This document shows, in pieces, positions 56,001-63,803 of a DNA stretch of 64,000 nt. The stretch is from Eubacterium sp. (GTDB lineage Bacteria > Bacillota > Clostridia > Lachnospirales > Lachnospiraceae). The position numbers and the translations under genes are program-made. The notes under the pieces are model-generated. The model saw only the letters and a list, made by a program, of their open reading frames with translations, searched no databases and was not told the origin of the DNA. The DNA lies in the NCBI GenBank assembly GCA_017477505.1, contig JAFUVQ010000062.1, forward strand, positions 48,370-112,369. The letters run 5' to 3'. Position 1 is the first letter of the stretch. The number at the start of each line of letters is the position of its first letter.

Positions 56001-56729
56001 TGAACCAAGACCGGTTATACGGCCCAACTTGCTGTCTTTCATAAACATTCTGGCCATATTTTTACAGTTCGAAGTATCAACGTTATTCATATCAGCAGAC
56101 AAAAGCTCTGGACAGTTATTGAACATATAACTCATATTCTCACATTGTGAAAATGTGAGCTCGCCAAAATAAACTCGCTTCAAGCTCTTACAGTCAGAAA
56201 ACATCTTCTCTACATTCTTTACATTCTGACCAGATTCGGTTTTAAATGTAATAATCTCCAGATCAACCGGTCGGAGTGTTGTACTGGCAAACAGACCTGT
56301 TGAATCATCGGGAAAATGTGTTCCGTCAAATGTAGCTTTCTTCAGACACCCGTAATCTGTATCCTTGTCCAACACGAGCTCATAAGTATCTGTACCATTT
56401 GTAAATGCATCAGGAAATGTAATCTCCTCTTCTGTTCCGATATAACTTGTGATATAGACTTTTTTATTCTCCTGATCCCACTTAACCTCAATCTTGTCTT
56501 GCCAGTCACTGAAGTCTTCAGCCCCAAGATTGTCCACGTTCTCATCAATATTTAAAATCTCTTCAGCATCATTCTCCTCAGTAACAAATGAATCGCTTAT
56601 CTCGGCATCTGTTACTGTTGCAGTATCATTTTCAGGTGTTCCGGCTGCTGATACAGGGAATCCGTTACAGAGTCCGAGACACATTGATACAACTGCTGCT
56701 ATTGCAATACCTTTCTTAAACTTTCTCAT
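53094..56729 (-). CDS. Giant BspA-like surface protein with SLH domains
   Basis: 1211 residues: a signal peptide (MRKFKKGIAIAAVVSMCLGLCNG, cleavage near AAG), then long arrays of BspA/DUF285-type leucine-rich repeats (units such as CSNLAEI, CENLQYIDISES, MFYNCANLDDI), interrupted by short spacer blocks. The C-terminal ~190 residues hold three SLH domains (SRAQFAIMLY, TRAQITLMLM, TRAQSAMFVM) that bind secondary wall polymer and anchor the protein to the surface. It probably contacts host, food or other cells (inferred). The ATG at 56729 has GGGGG before it; an earlier start at 56771 would spoil the signal peptide. It lies between dapA and dapB. Confidence 0.92.
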   Translation of the reverse strand: MRKFKKGIAIAAVVSMCLGLCNGFPVSAAGTPENDTATVTDAEISDSFVTEENDAEEILNIDENVDNLGAEDFSDWQDKIEVKWDQENKKVYITSYIGTEEEITFPDAFTNGTDTYELVLDKDTDYGCLKKATFDGTHFPDDSTGLFASTTLRPVDLEIITFKTESGQNVKNVEKMFSDCKSLKRVYFGELTFSQCENMSYMFNNCPELLSADMNNVDTSNCKNMARMFMKDSKLGRITGLGSFNVENVTDFTYMFYNCANLDDIDTAEWTNSVATSVSYMLSACSYLKNVYLNGFDLSNAGATTENMLANSRKLEKVYAPAAMADGQTIRFDTGTDKPMYKENSMKVVTGITSDDVGVVFYNKPGIVSSLSDFSYSRSDEKHLIYLNRYYGNEKSYVVPGSVMIDDTAYNIAFKNPNAHEMDWGTIINLSFEPGVIITEAWNYVFQNSSSNTFEKIDLSGVTLTPCANDYERFYFLDSCCSELDMSGLNMNGVTLDIRLPRMIETLHLPNKMDEGATFTVAGDPLFDEEGLGYIKFDSSMAGRTFTNKKKETGTWLDDFEYYMSGDEIYPVEYLGSAIEFVCPKTAEFNGKTYKVVMDNVDWGTIENLSFEQGIPLTDSASFFGHIKTVDIRNLDVSELTIMDSLFSYTDVEEVDMSDMDFPKLTSFRGLFSGCDCLRSVNLTKIYTPELEDISIMFKGCKALETVDIKALTLTNVTKMYEMFSGCKSLITLDLSGLDLSNVEDYDDMLYECSNLAEIMTPASLYTEYGNPVNIELPNIFYDDEDGYDHITPESLNKKLTLERHSFNGTWSDDFDFLIQDDMLILIRYNGDAKTYKIPATDTIKGTTYKTALKHTRFGTIENLSFEKGVILEDTWSFRDTDLRTINLTGLDTSGLGHMDYLLQGNNKLESVIAGDFKWVGDDTCNGVFESCENLQYIDISESDFSVYKRMGNVFNGCYSLAYIKGPKGLPEEEIEFPKISFTSQDGIKFKDEKTGTVHEKLDVTDTVLIRDDWPFSDVYPTDTGASDIFAAYRKGIVNGVTKPDDNNQVKYKPANPLSRAQFAIMLYNIIAKKGGTPIYGDKTSTFTDLHEGDTGYKEVGWAASNGIITGFSSGEFKPKQNITRAQITLMLMRFADYCKVDTTLRSEEVTTYSDYNSLNVAFRDSMSWAVASGIMAGKNKKGSLVLAPNDNATRAQSAMFVMRFIRSSGL

Positions 56730-56803
56730 AAAACCCCCATAAATATGTATAAGGTGTGTCACTCGCGGCACACGCTACGCCAGGTGTAAGATAATATAAA
56801 AGT

Positions 56804-56860
56804 CAAAAAGGTGCCAGGTTTTTGAACCTGGCACCTTCACTACGGTTACCCGGCACCGTA
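56804..56860 (-). terminator. dapA terminator with a second small hairpin
   Basis: AAGGTGCCAGGTT and AACCTGGCACCTT form a perfect 13-bp stem (56808-56837) with a four-base loop, then TTTTTGACTTTT in the minus direction. A second stem, TACGGT/ACCGTA (56841-56860), lies between it and the dapA stop. Confidence 0.8.
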
Positions 56861-56885
56861 AGGTTTATTATATCATAAATGCTCT

Positions 56886-57773
56886 TTAGAATGAAAGACC
56901 GTAATCCTTCATAGCCTTTGCCAGCTTTTCTGCATTCTGTGGCTCCATCTCAGTAAGAGGCATACGAACCTTTCCGTTGCACATTCCAAGGAATTCACAA
57001 GCCTTCTTAACAGGGATAGGATTAACCTCACTGAAGAGTTCTTTGCAAAGTGGCATAGCCTTAAGCTGAAGCTTTCTTGAGCCTTCAACATCGCCTTCAA
57101 GGAACTTCCAAACAAGGTCATGTGTATCTTCAGGAATAATATTAGATGTAACAGAGATAACTCCGATTCCGCCAAGTGAAAGAAGTGGAAGTATCTGGTC
57201 ATCATTTCCTGAATAAATATCGATGCAGCCGTCAGCCAGTGCTGCGAGTGTAGCAACCTGTGAAATGTTGCCGCAGGCTTCCTTGATAGCAACGATATTC
57301 TTGTTATCCTTTGCAAGTCTTACTGCTGTCTCAGGCATGATATTACAGCCCGTTCTGCTCGGTACATTGTAAAGAATGATCGGTATATTTACTGCTTCAG
57401 CAATTGCGCTGTAGTGCTTATAAAGTCCATTCTGAGTAGCCTTATTGTAATATGGTGTAACGATAAGAAGTGCATCAACCCCATCCTTTTCAGCTGCCTG
57501 AGAAAGCATGATTGCGGTCTGTGTATCATTTGACCCTGTACCTGCAATAACCGGTATTCTGCCTGCTGCCTGCTCAGCAACAACACGGATTGCCTCTGAA
57601 TGCTCAGCCTCAGAAAGTGTTGATGACTCGCCTGTTGTACCACAAACGATTATTGCATCTGTCTTATGCTCAATGTGGAAATCAACAAGTCTACGAAGTC
57701 CGTCATAATCTACTGTAAGATCATCATTAAATGGTGTAATAAGTGCTACACCTGCACCCTTGAAAATTGACAT
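56886..57773 (-). CDS. dapA: 4-hydroxy-tetrahydrodipicolinate synthase
   Basis: Condenses pyruvate and aspartate semialdehyde, the first committed step to diaminopimelate and lysine. The (beta/alpha)8 aldolase shows Tyr135 and Schiff-base Lys164 in VAIKEACG, with TT at 46-47. AGGAGGAC lies before the ATG. It is under a lysine riboswitch, so expression falls when lysine is plentiful. 295 residues, full length. Confidence 0.96.
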   Translation of the reverse strand: MSIFKGAGVALITPFNDDLTVDYDGLRRLVDFHIEHKTDAIIVCGTTGESSTLSEAEHSEAIRVVAEQAAGRIPVIAGTGSNDTQTAIMLSQAAEKDGVDALLIVTPYYNKATQNGLYKHYSAIAEAVNIPIILYNVPSRTGCNIMPETAVRLAKDNKNIVAIKEACGNISQVATLAALADGCIDIYSGNDDQILPLLSLGGIGVISVTSNIIPEDTHDLVWKFLEGDVEGSRKLQLKAMPLCKELFSEVNPIPVKKACEFLGMCNGKVRMPLTEMEPQNAEKLAKAMKDYGLSF

Positions 57774-57819
57774 ATATCTGTCCTCCTAAAATAGTGTGTT
57801 TCCAGCCTTAGTTAACACA

Positions 57820-57850
57820 AATAACGGGCTGGTGTACGCACACCAACCCG
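57820..57850 (-). terminator. Lysine riboswitch expression-platform terminator
   Basis: CGGGTTGGTGT and ACACCAGCCCG pair over 11 positions (57825-57850) with a GCGT loop, followed by TTATTTGTG. It lies 30 bases past the aptamer, before dapA. Confidence 0.75.
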
Positions 57851-57880
57851 AAATAATCCAAAAAGACTTATTCCAAAGCC

Positions 57881-58045
57881 GGTAGCGCTCCATCAAGTTA
57901 TTGATGACAGTCCAGTGGATATTCTCCACAAAACCAGCTCGAAACCTCTCCGGAGATTCCTCACTTCGGCGGTTCATCCTTTCATCCATCTTCATATGAC
58001 CCGGATGTCATCCGATGGACTAATCTTAATCACCGCACCTCTACC
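57881..58045 (-). ncRNA. Lysine riboswitch (L box) upstream of dapA
   Basis: The leader carries the aptamer landmarks: GGTAGAGGTGCG at the 5' side, AAAGGATGAACCGCCGAAG, the GAGGAATCTCCGG arm and CTGGACTGTCATC, closed by P1 (GGTAG/CTACC) at 57881-57885 and 58041-58045. Length, order and closing helix fit the known lysine aptamer. High lysine should close the terminator at 57825 and stop dapA transcription. Confidence 0.93.
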
Positions 58046-58060
58046 TCATATACAAGGGTG

Positions 58061-58090
58061 AATATACACCCAATATTATACTTATGTCAA
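58061..58090 (-). promoter_or_regulatory. Promoter of the lysine riboswitch/dapA transcript
   Basis: TTGACA (58085-58090), 18-base spacer, TATATT (58061-58066) on the minus strand. It begins ten bases past the orphan 58-codon frame. Confidence 0.75.
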
Positions 58091-58099
58091 CAGGTTTTT

Positions 58100-58276
58100 C
58101 TAATTCTCTTCCTTCAGTTTTCTCTCGGAAGTTTGACAGTTAAATAATAATAATAAATGTTCCTTCATCACTGCCGACAATAATTCTGCTGAGATATAGG
58201 TTGTCATACGCAGAGCAGTCAAAGAAGTTTTTTTCGGATCATAGTTGGTTCCGGCAATAGCAATCATTTTGTTCAT
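58100..58276 (-). CDS. Orphan 58-residue reading frame of unknown function
   Basis: Starts at an ATG (58276) that overlaps the epimerase stop as ATGA, with AAGGAG before it, and reads MNKMIAIAGTNYDPKKTSLT, then a hydrophobic-basic tail ending KLKEEN. The beginning looks like a strand-turn of a Rossmann or flavodoxin-like protein, but nothing after it supports a domain. It may be the leftover of a longer gene cut off when this polysaccharide cluster was joined to the dap region. The good coupling argues for translation. I do not assign a function. Confidence 0.45.
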   Translation of the reverse strand: MNKMIAIAGTNYDPKKTSLTALRMTTYISAELLSAVMKEHLLLLFNCQTSERKLKEEN

Positions 58277-59358
58277 CGGTAATACTCCTTGTACCATTCA
58301 GCAAATTTTCTCAAACCTTCTCGAATTCCTATCTGCGGTGTAAATCCAAAATCATTCTCCAACGCGGAGCTATCTGCGTAGGTGATAGGTACATCTCCAG
58401 GTTGCATAGGAACTAACTCTTTGTGTACGTCAAAATCATAGTCTGCCGGAAGAACACCCGCGCGAGCCAATTCTTCCTGAAGAACAGTTACAAAATCCAA
58501 CAGGTTTTCAGGATGGCCGCCTCCGATGTTGTAAATTGCATATGGTGGAAGAGGCAAACCATCAGCGCCAAATTTGCGTTCCGGAGCCCCCTGCATAACG
58601 CGGATAATACCTTCAACGACGTCATCAATATAAGTAAAATCACGCTTCATGTTCCCATAATTGAAGATTTGAATGTTATCGCCCCGGACAAGTTTTTGTG
58701 TTGCGGAATAGTAGAACATATCTGGCCGTCCGGCGGGGCCATAGACGGTGAAAAAGCGCAGACCAGTGGAGGGAATATTGTAGAGCTTGCTGTAGGCATG
58801 GGCAAGAAGCTCATTGCTTATCTTTGTAGCAGCATAGAGAGACACAGGGTTGTCCACCTTATCATCCGTGCTGAATGGAACTTTCTTGTTCCCTCCATAG
58901 ACTGAAGAGCTGGACGCATATACAAAATGCTTTACGCCCTTCGCTCCACTGTCATAGCTATGGCGACAAGACTCCAAGATGTTATAAAAGCCTATAATAT
59001 TGGAATCTATGTACACATCCGGGTGTTCAATCGAATACCGAACTCCGGCTTGCGCTGCTAAATTGACAACAATATCAGGGCAATAGTCTCTGAAAACTTC
59101 CTCTACGAAACCCTTGTCTGAAATTGAACCCTTAAAAAACTTCCAGATTGCTTTCGGATTCTGTTTTGCTATTTCTTGAATTCTTCTCAGACGGTATTCT
59201 TTCAAGCATGGGTCGTAATATTCGTTTATGTTATCGATTCCAATTATATTGACAATATCACCAGATTTCAACAGGTTAATAACAAGACTCGCGCCGATGA
59301 AACCGGCGGCACCGGTGATAAGAATGTTTTGTTGTGTTAAAGGCACCCGCTTTTTCAT
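58273..59358 (-). CDS. NAD-dependent epimerase, UDP-glucuronate 4-epimerase-like
   Basis: 361-residue short-chain epimerase. The NAD motif NILITGAAGFIGASL is at 11-25; the catalytic Ser is in SSSSVYGGN and the Tyr/Lys pair in YAATKIS. The N-terminal GIDNINEYYDPCLKEYRL block is typical of UDP-glucuronate 4-epimerases (CapI group), which make UDP-galacturonate for capsules. A distant ribosome site (GGAG, 11 bases). It is followed by the orphan reading frame. Confidence 0.88.
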   Translation of the reverse strand: MKKRVPLTQQNILITGAAGFIGASLVINLLKSGDIVNIIGIDNINEYYDPCLKEYRLRRIQEIAKQNPKAIWKFFKGSISDKGFVEEVFRDYCPDIVVNLAAQAGVRYSIEHPDVYIDSNIIGFYNILESCRHSYDSGAKGVKHFVYASSSSVYGGNKKVPFSTDDKVDNPVSLYAATKISNELLAHAYSKLYNIPSTGLRFFTVYGPAGRPDMFYYSATQKLVRGDNIQIFNYGNMKRDFTYIDDVVEGIIRVMQGAPERKFGADGLPLPPYAIYNIGGGHPENLLDFVTVLQEELARAGVLPADYDFDVHKELVPMQPGDVPITYADSSALENDFGFTPQIGIREGLRKFAEWYKEYYR

Positions 59359-59425
59359 AATCTGAAATTCTCCAGCTAAAAATGTTTTGCTTATACTATT
59401 TCATATCCGTTTGGATTCTTTGAAT

Positions 59426-60667
59426 CTATGGAATCACGGGGTAATCACGAAGCATCGGTTCCCCTTTTTCATCATATACTTCTATCATCTGTATGATCTC
59501 AGCAATGTGGCATTTTACTTCAAAAATATCCTTTCCGTAAATAAAGACCCTGCTCAGCACCTGAAGAAACAGCCCGGAATACTTCATTTCATCGCCTTCT
59601 GCGTAATAGGTAAATAGGCTGTAAACATACGGTTTCTGCGAAACCTTGTCAAGTCCGATGATCCTGCCGATTTTCCCGTTTTTCAGCCCGATGCACAAAG
59701 TCGCGTAGGCCATGTTGAGCGGTCTGCTTAACGCGGAAAAATCACCGCCAAACTTTCCGGTAAGGGCATACTCCATATGGCTGGCAACCAGGTCAACTCC
59801 CTTGTCCTTTTCAACGACTCTGAAATCCATGCCCCCACTGAGCCGAAAGGCCGTATCCATGATATACGGGTAACCGTTCCAGAGTAGCCCTTGGAACATA
59901 CAGGAACCGTTATCCACCCCAAGGGAGTCGAAGATCTCTGACATAGGGGCATACAGCTCGCGCAGGATCAAATCATCAGAAGTAGACGGATAAATATCGG
60001 CAAACGGCTGCTGCGGGAAATCACCGACCGCGGCATAAAAAAGCCGTTCCTTTGTGTAAGGGAAATACGATTTGCCGTTCTGCCGCCAGATTTCAAACTG
60101 AAAATAATCTCCCTCTATGAATTTCTCGCAGATTACGTTACCGGAAAGAGAGTTCTCCCTTGCGTATTTGACAGCTTCGCTGAGCTCCTGATGAGTATTG
60201 CAAATCCTGATACCAAACGATCCGCCGTTATCGACCGGCTTGACTATCACGGGAAAATCTATGTCTTGTGACATAGGATCATAGTCCGGGATTTTCTTGA
60301 TACCGAAGTGACTTGCGTACTCCTTGAACTTCTGCTTGTTCATCAGAATATCCCATTGATGGGCAGTGGCAAAGTATCGGATGCCCATGCCTTCGATGAA
60401 GCCCACAGAGCGCCGGATGACGGGTTCACTTGAGCACGACAGCAGACCATCAATATGTTTTTCTGCAAACAACTGCTTTATGGCAGCCTCATCCGTACAG
60501 TCTACATAATACTGTTCCTGGGAAACCTTGTGCATGGCACTTTCCGGTATGTTGCCCACTGATATCAGAACAATTTCATTTTCCTTGGCAAATCTTGTAA
60601 CCTCTGCAATAACATTGTTTGCCCCGAACACGGCAAGTCTTTTACCCTTTAATGCTTCATTACGCAT
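59426..60667 (-). CDS. ATP-grasp ligase of the polysaccharide cluster
   Basis: 413-residue ATP-grasp protein: N-terminal Rossmann-like LAVFGANNVIAEV, ATP loop PVIVKPVDNGGSFGI, and a C-terminal block around MDTAFRLSGGMDFRV. Its length and two-domain order match carboxylate-amine ligases. It lies between a WbqC-like gene and an epimerase, so it may build an amide or peptide link on a surface sugar (inferred). It is a separate branch from the ATP-grasp gene at 38080. Confidence 0.82.
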   Translation of the reverse strand: MRNEALKGKRLAVFGANNVIAEVTRFAKENEIVLISVGNIPESAMHKVSQEQYYVDCTDEAAIKQLFAEKHIDGLLSCSSEPVIRRSVGFIEGMGIRYFATAHQWDILMNKQKFKEYASHFGIKKIPDYDPMSQDIDFPVIVKPVDNGGSFGIRICNTHQELSEAVKYARENSLSGNVICEKFIEGDYFQFEIWRQNGKSYFPYTKERLFYAAVGDFPQQPFADIYPSTSDDLILRELYAPMSEIFDSLGVDNGSCMFQGLLWNGYPYIMDTAFRLSGGMDFRVVEKDKGVDLVASHMEYALTGKFGGDFSALSRPLNMAYATLCIGLKNGKIGRIIGLDKVSQKPYVYSLFTYYAEGDEMKYSGLFLQVLSRVFIYGKDIFEVKCHIAEIIQMIEVYDEKGEPMLRDYPVIP

Positions 60668-60688
60668 GACTGCATCCCGTCCCTTCGC

Positions 60689-61384
60689 TTATGGTATGAG
60701 CGTATACTTGTCTAACATATCCCTGATCTCTTCCCTGGAATTAAACATGATCACGTCTATAATCGAAAGCTTTTCGACAAAAGAATCGCCAAATTGTTTA
60801 TAAACAATTTCATCCGTATTGATAAATCGTAACTTTATGCCCTGTTTTTCAAATTCCCCTCCGTCATAAAGCTCCTTTCCTCCGATCGGATTGACGTAGG
60901 TATCCGCACCAAGTCTGTGACACATATCATATATTCGTTCCTCACGCTTAAAACTATCATTTCCTACAAGTTCTGACATTTTTCGTATTGGGGTCTTGAT
61001 TTCAAGATAGTCGCATATCGTCTTAATGGACGAAATAAGGAATTCCGACAGGTTTTCCTCCGGAGAATCCAGTATTTTCTCCATAAGCCGTGCCCCGGTT
61101 TCATAATATGGCGCTTTGTGGTACGCCTCATAGAGCTTATTCATTTTTTTCCGTTTGTTTATTTTTGCAATATTCAATTCACTGATCAGGCTGAATGAGC
61201 TTGCATGAAGCACTTCTATGCCAAACAGCTCCGGCGCTCCACGAAACAGTATCCTGTTCCGGTTGATCCATCCGCGTCTTATATAGGCATAGTTATCGCC
61301 AATAAAGAAAACGTCAGCAGCGTTTATCAACTGCCAATACGAAATATAAGGCAGGAAATAGGGTTGATTGGCCGCAATTATCAT
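60689..61384 (-). CDS. WbqC-family protein
   Basis: 231 residues with the WbqC-like signature: MIIAANQPYFLPYISYWQLI and DVFFIGDNYAYIRRGWINRN at the start, then LGADTYVNPIGGKELYDGG. WbqC genes occur in O-antigen and capsule clusters, and their reaction is still unsettled. It starts 81 bases after the broken acyltransferase and ends 21 bases before the ATP-grasp gene, which agrees with an operon. Confidence 0.88.
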   Translation of the reverse strand: MIIAANQPYFLPYISYWQLINAADVFFIGDNYAYIRRGWINRNRILFRGAPELFGIEVLHASSFSLISELNIAKINKRKKMNKLYEAYHKAPYYETGARLMEKILDSPEENLSEFLISSIKTICDYLEIKTPIRKMSELVGNDSFKREERIYDMCHRLGADTYVNPIGGKELYDGGEFEKQGIKLRFINTDEIVYKQFGDSFVEKLSIIDVIMFNSREEIRDMLDKYTLIP

Positions 61385-61465
61385 TGACTAAAGACCTCTT
61401 ATAAGTGTATAGCCATTAGAAATGATGGTTCACACTTATCCTTTCTATATTTATAGGCAGGAGAA

Positions 61466-62634
61466 CTACTCCTGCACTTTCATTTTTGCAAATACTTTTG
61501 TTTCAAGCTTTTTATACCATGCCAAAAAATCATCCCAGTGTCTGTCCCAAAGATTAAAGAACGGTTTTTCGATCAGTTTGATACGAAGCTGGTCGATAAT
61601 CGTACAAACGATGAAGATTGCCGCTACGCTGCCAAGATGATAAAGCGGCAAAAACGGTGCATTATAATGGCCCACCGCATCAAGCATGTCCCCCCACAGC
61701 CACCGGCGCATGATATCGCTGTTTGCATGAATCACTATTACTCCAAAGGCGGAAGCGGCAACTGTATTGATGGTCTTGACATATCCGATTTTTAAGTTTT
61801 TGAAAAACAAAAACGCGCTTAATGAGGTTACGACAGTTAAGAATGAATTGCAATCACGGACAAAGAAGTATATCAAGTATGTTGAACTGCGATTCATCTT
61901 CACACCAAGCCACGTACAGACAATCACGGAAAGCGCAGACAGGAAAACAAAAAGGACTGTCATCCACGCCCATAGACCGCAGTTCTGATATATCTTTTTA
62001 GGATAAAGTCGAATATAGGACATGATCACAAACAAAACAGAAAACCATGAAACATAATTCATCAATACTGAAAAACCAGGAACCGATCCCAGAAAGACGT
62101 ATGTGAAACCGCACCACAGAATCAGATAGATGTGTTGCTTCTCGTTTAAGTGCTGAACCAGTACACTCAGGAATGGAATCAGGAGAAAAAACAAGGGATA
62201 AGCACACAGAAAATCATTGCTGAGATGCCTGAGCGGCAGGATGTTTTTGATATACCCGGCAATAGAAAAGGGTTCATATCCCGAAATATAGAATAACGTG
62301 CTGATTACGGTTTTGTAGAAAAAGATTTCAAGGAATAGTTTAGCGAATTTTTTTGCGTAATCTTTGCTTTACACATAAAATATGCAGTTATCATCACAAA
62401 GACATTGACACAAGCCTTTGTCACAGAGTAAAATTCCAACAAATAAATAGAGCGCCACGAGAGAGGGTCGGCATAAACCGGTCCATCCGGTGCGAGCAGA
62501 CCTGAATTTATAACATAATGAACGGCAATAAAAATCAGCACCGCAATAATCCGGAATAGTTCTATACCGGATTCTCTTTCCTTTTTTGATGGAGCAGCAA
62601 CTGTTTCCACTGCATTTTTACTGCGTTTCAACAT
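61466..62634 (-). pseudogene. Acyltransferase-3-type membrane protein, split by a one-base shift
   Basis: Polytopic O-acyltransferase that would add acetyl or similar groups to the cluster's glycan. The start at 62634 (GAGGGG seven bases upstream) leads to ELFRIIAVLIFIAVHYVINSG with the conserved N-terminal Arg/His. The frame then stops after about 109 residues. The plus strand has T7 at 62348-62354; one extra T there restores one continuous frame through YKTVISTLFYISGYEPF and on to the stop at 61466 (about 390 residues). So it is a frameshifted gene, a phase-variable gene, a slippage gene or a sequencing error. The part after the shift has several more membrane helices. Confidence 0.85.
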
Positions 62635-62645
62635 GATTTTTCCCC

Positions 62646-63752
62646 TCACTTTCTGCAAGACAGAATGATTTCACAGATTCTGTCGACATCTTCGAGCGCC
62701 AGATCAGCGTACATCGGCAAGGTCAGTACCCGCTTGCTAATTTGAAGAGCAACCGGCGTTGCCAAAGCATTATACTTTCCGTGAAAAGCCGAGTACGTGT
62801 TGGTCAGCGGATAGAAGTATTTTCTGGTATGTATATCCTGTTCTGCCAATACATCATACACCCGATCGCGATTGGCTCCGAAAATCCGTTCGTCAAAAAT
62901 AACGGGGAAATAAGCATAATTTGATTCCACGTCAGGTTGAACCGCATTCAACTGAATGCCCTCAACTCCCTCCAAATGGCTTCTGTAGCATGCTGCCACT
63001 GCTTTCCGTTTGGAAATCTCACCCCTGACATGTCTCAGATTACAGAGCCCCATTGCCGCGCAGAATTCATTCATCTTGGCGTTTGCTCCGACGGCACTGA
63101 CCTCTTCGAGACCATGAATGCCAAAGTTTTTCAGATCATACAGTATATCCCCAAGTCTCTTATCACGGAACGTAACCGCCCCACCTTCGATCGTGTTAAA
63201 AACCTTTGTTGCGTGAAAGGAGAAGCAGGATGCATCACCAAAGAATCCCACTCCTTTTCCTTTATAGGTCTCACCGAAGGCGTGGCAAGCGTCATAGATT
63301 ACTTTCAGTCCGTATCTGCGAGCGAGTTTCTCAATCTCTTCTATGTTGCAGATGTTCCCATATACATGCACAGGAAGGATCGCGCAGGTACGCTCTGTGA
63401 TCAGGCTCTCCATCTTCCGGGTATCCATGGTGAACGTCACGGGATCGACGTCACAGAAGACAGGTTCCAGACCGTTGCGGACGATGGAATGGGTGGTGGA
63501 AGCGAAGGTAAATGGCGTTGTGATCACTTCTCCCCGCAAATTCATCGCCTGGAGCGTCAGTTCGATCGCCATATGGCCGTTTGTAAAGAGTTCCACATTC
63601 TCCACTCCCATGAAGCTGCGGAGTTCCTCCTGCAGCTGCCTGTGCTTGGGTCCCATGTTGGTAAGCCAATGGGTATCCCACATTTCCCTGATTTCATTTA
63701 TATATTCATCCAGTTCGGGCATGGATGAGCGGGTTACTAATATTTTATTCAT
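62646..63752 (-). CDS. DegT/DnrJ/EryC1-type aminotransferase of the polysaccharide cluster
   Basis: 368-residue PLP enzyme of sugar amination. It shows TPFTFASTTHSI, IYDACHAFGETYKGKG and the Lys segment SFHATKVFNTIEGGAV. The ATG at 63752 has GGGAG nine bases before it; the one three codons earlier is too close to that site, so I reject it. It probably aminates a keto-sugar nucleotide of this cluster. It precedes the broken acyltransferase by 11 bases. Confidence 0.92.
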   Translation of the reverse strand: MNKILVTRSSMPELDEYINEIREMWDTHWLTNMGPKHRQLQEELRSFMGVENVELFTNGHMAIELTLQAMNLRGEVITTPFTFASTTHSIVRNGLEPVFCDVDPVTFTMDTRKMESLITERTCAILPVHVYGNICNIEEIEKLARRYGLKVIYDACHAFGETYKGKGVGFFGDASCFSFHATKVFNTIEGGAVTFRDKRLGDILYDLKNFGIHGLEEVSAVGANAKMNEFCAAMGLCNLRHVRGEISKRKAVAACYRSHLEGVEGIQLNAVQPDVESNYAYFPVIFDERIFGANRDRVYDVLAEQDIHTRKYFYPLTNTYSAFHGKYNALATPVALQISKRVLTLPMYADLALEDVDRICEIILSCRK

Positions 63753-63803
63753 TTCGGTCATCTCCCAGGAAGAATCTAACGAAACAGTCAGTTCTTGTTT
63801 CTG

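Noticed and set aside
53094-56729. Tandem DNA repeats in the BspA-like gene
   Set aside because: The repeats are at protein level only; the DNA units are divergent, so no recent slippage is visible.
57786-57995. Minus-strand open frame of 69 codons upstream of dapA
   Set aside because: It lies inside the lysine riboswitch aptamer and terminator, with no ribosome site; its codons are explained by the RNA structure.
62937-63728. Long plus-strand open frame opposite the right-hand aminotransferase
   Set aside because: The minus-strand frame has full DegT motifs and a ribosome site; the antisense frame lacks both.
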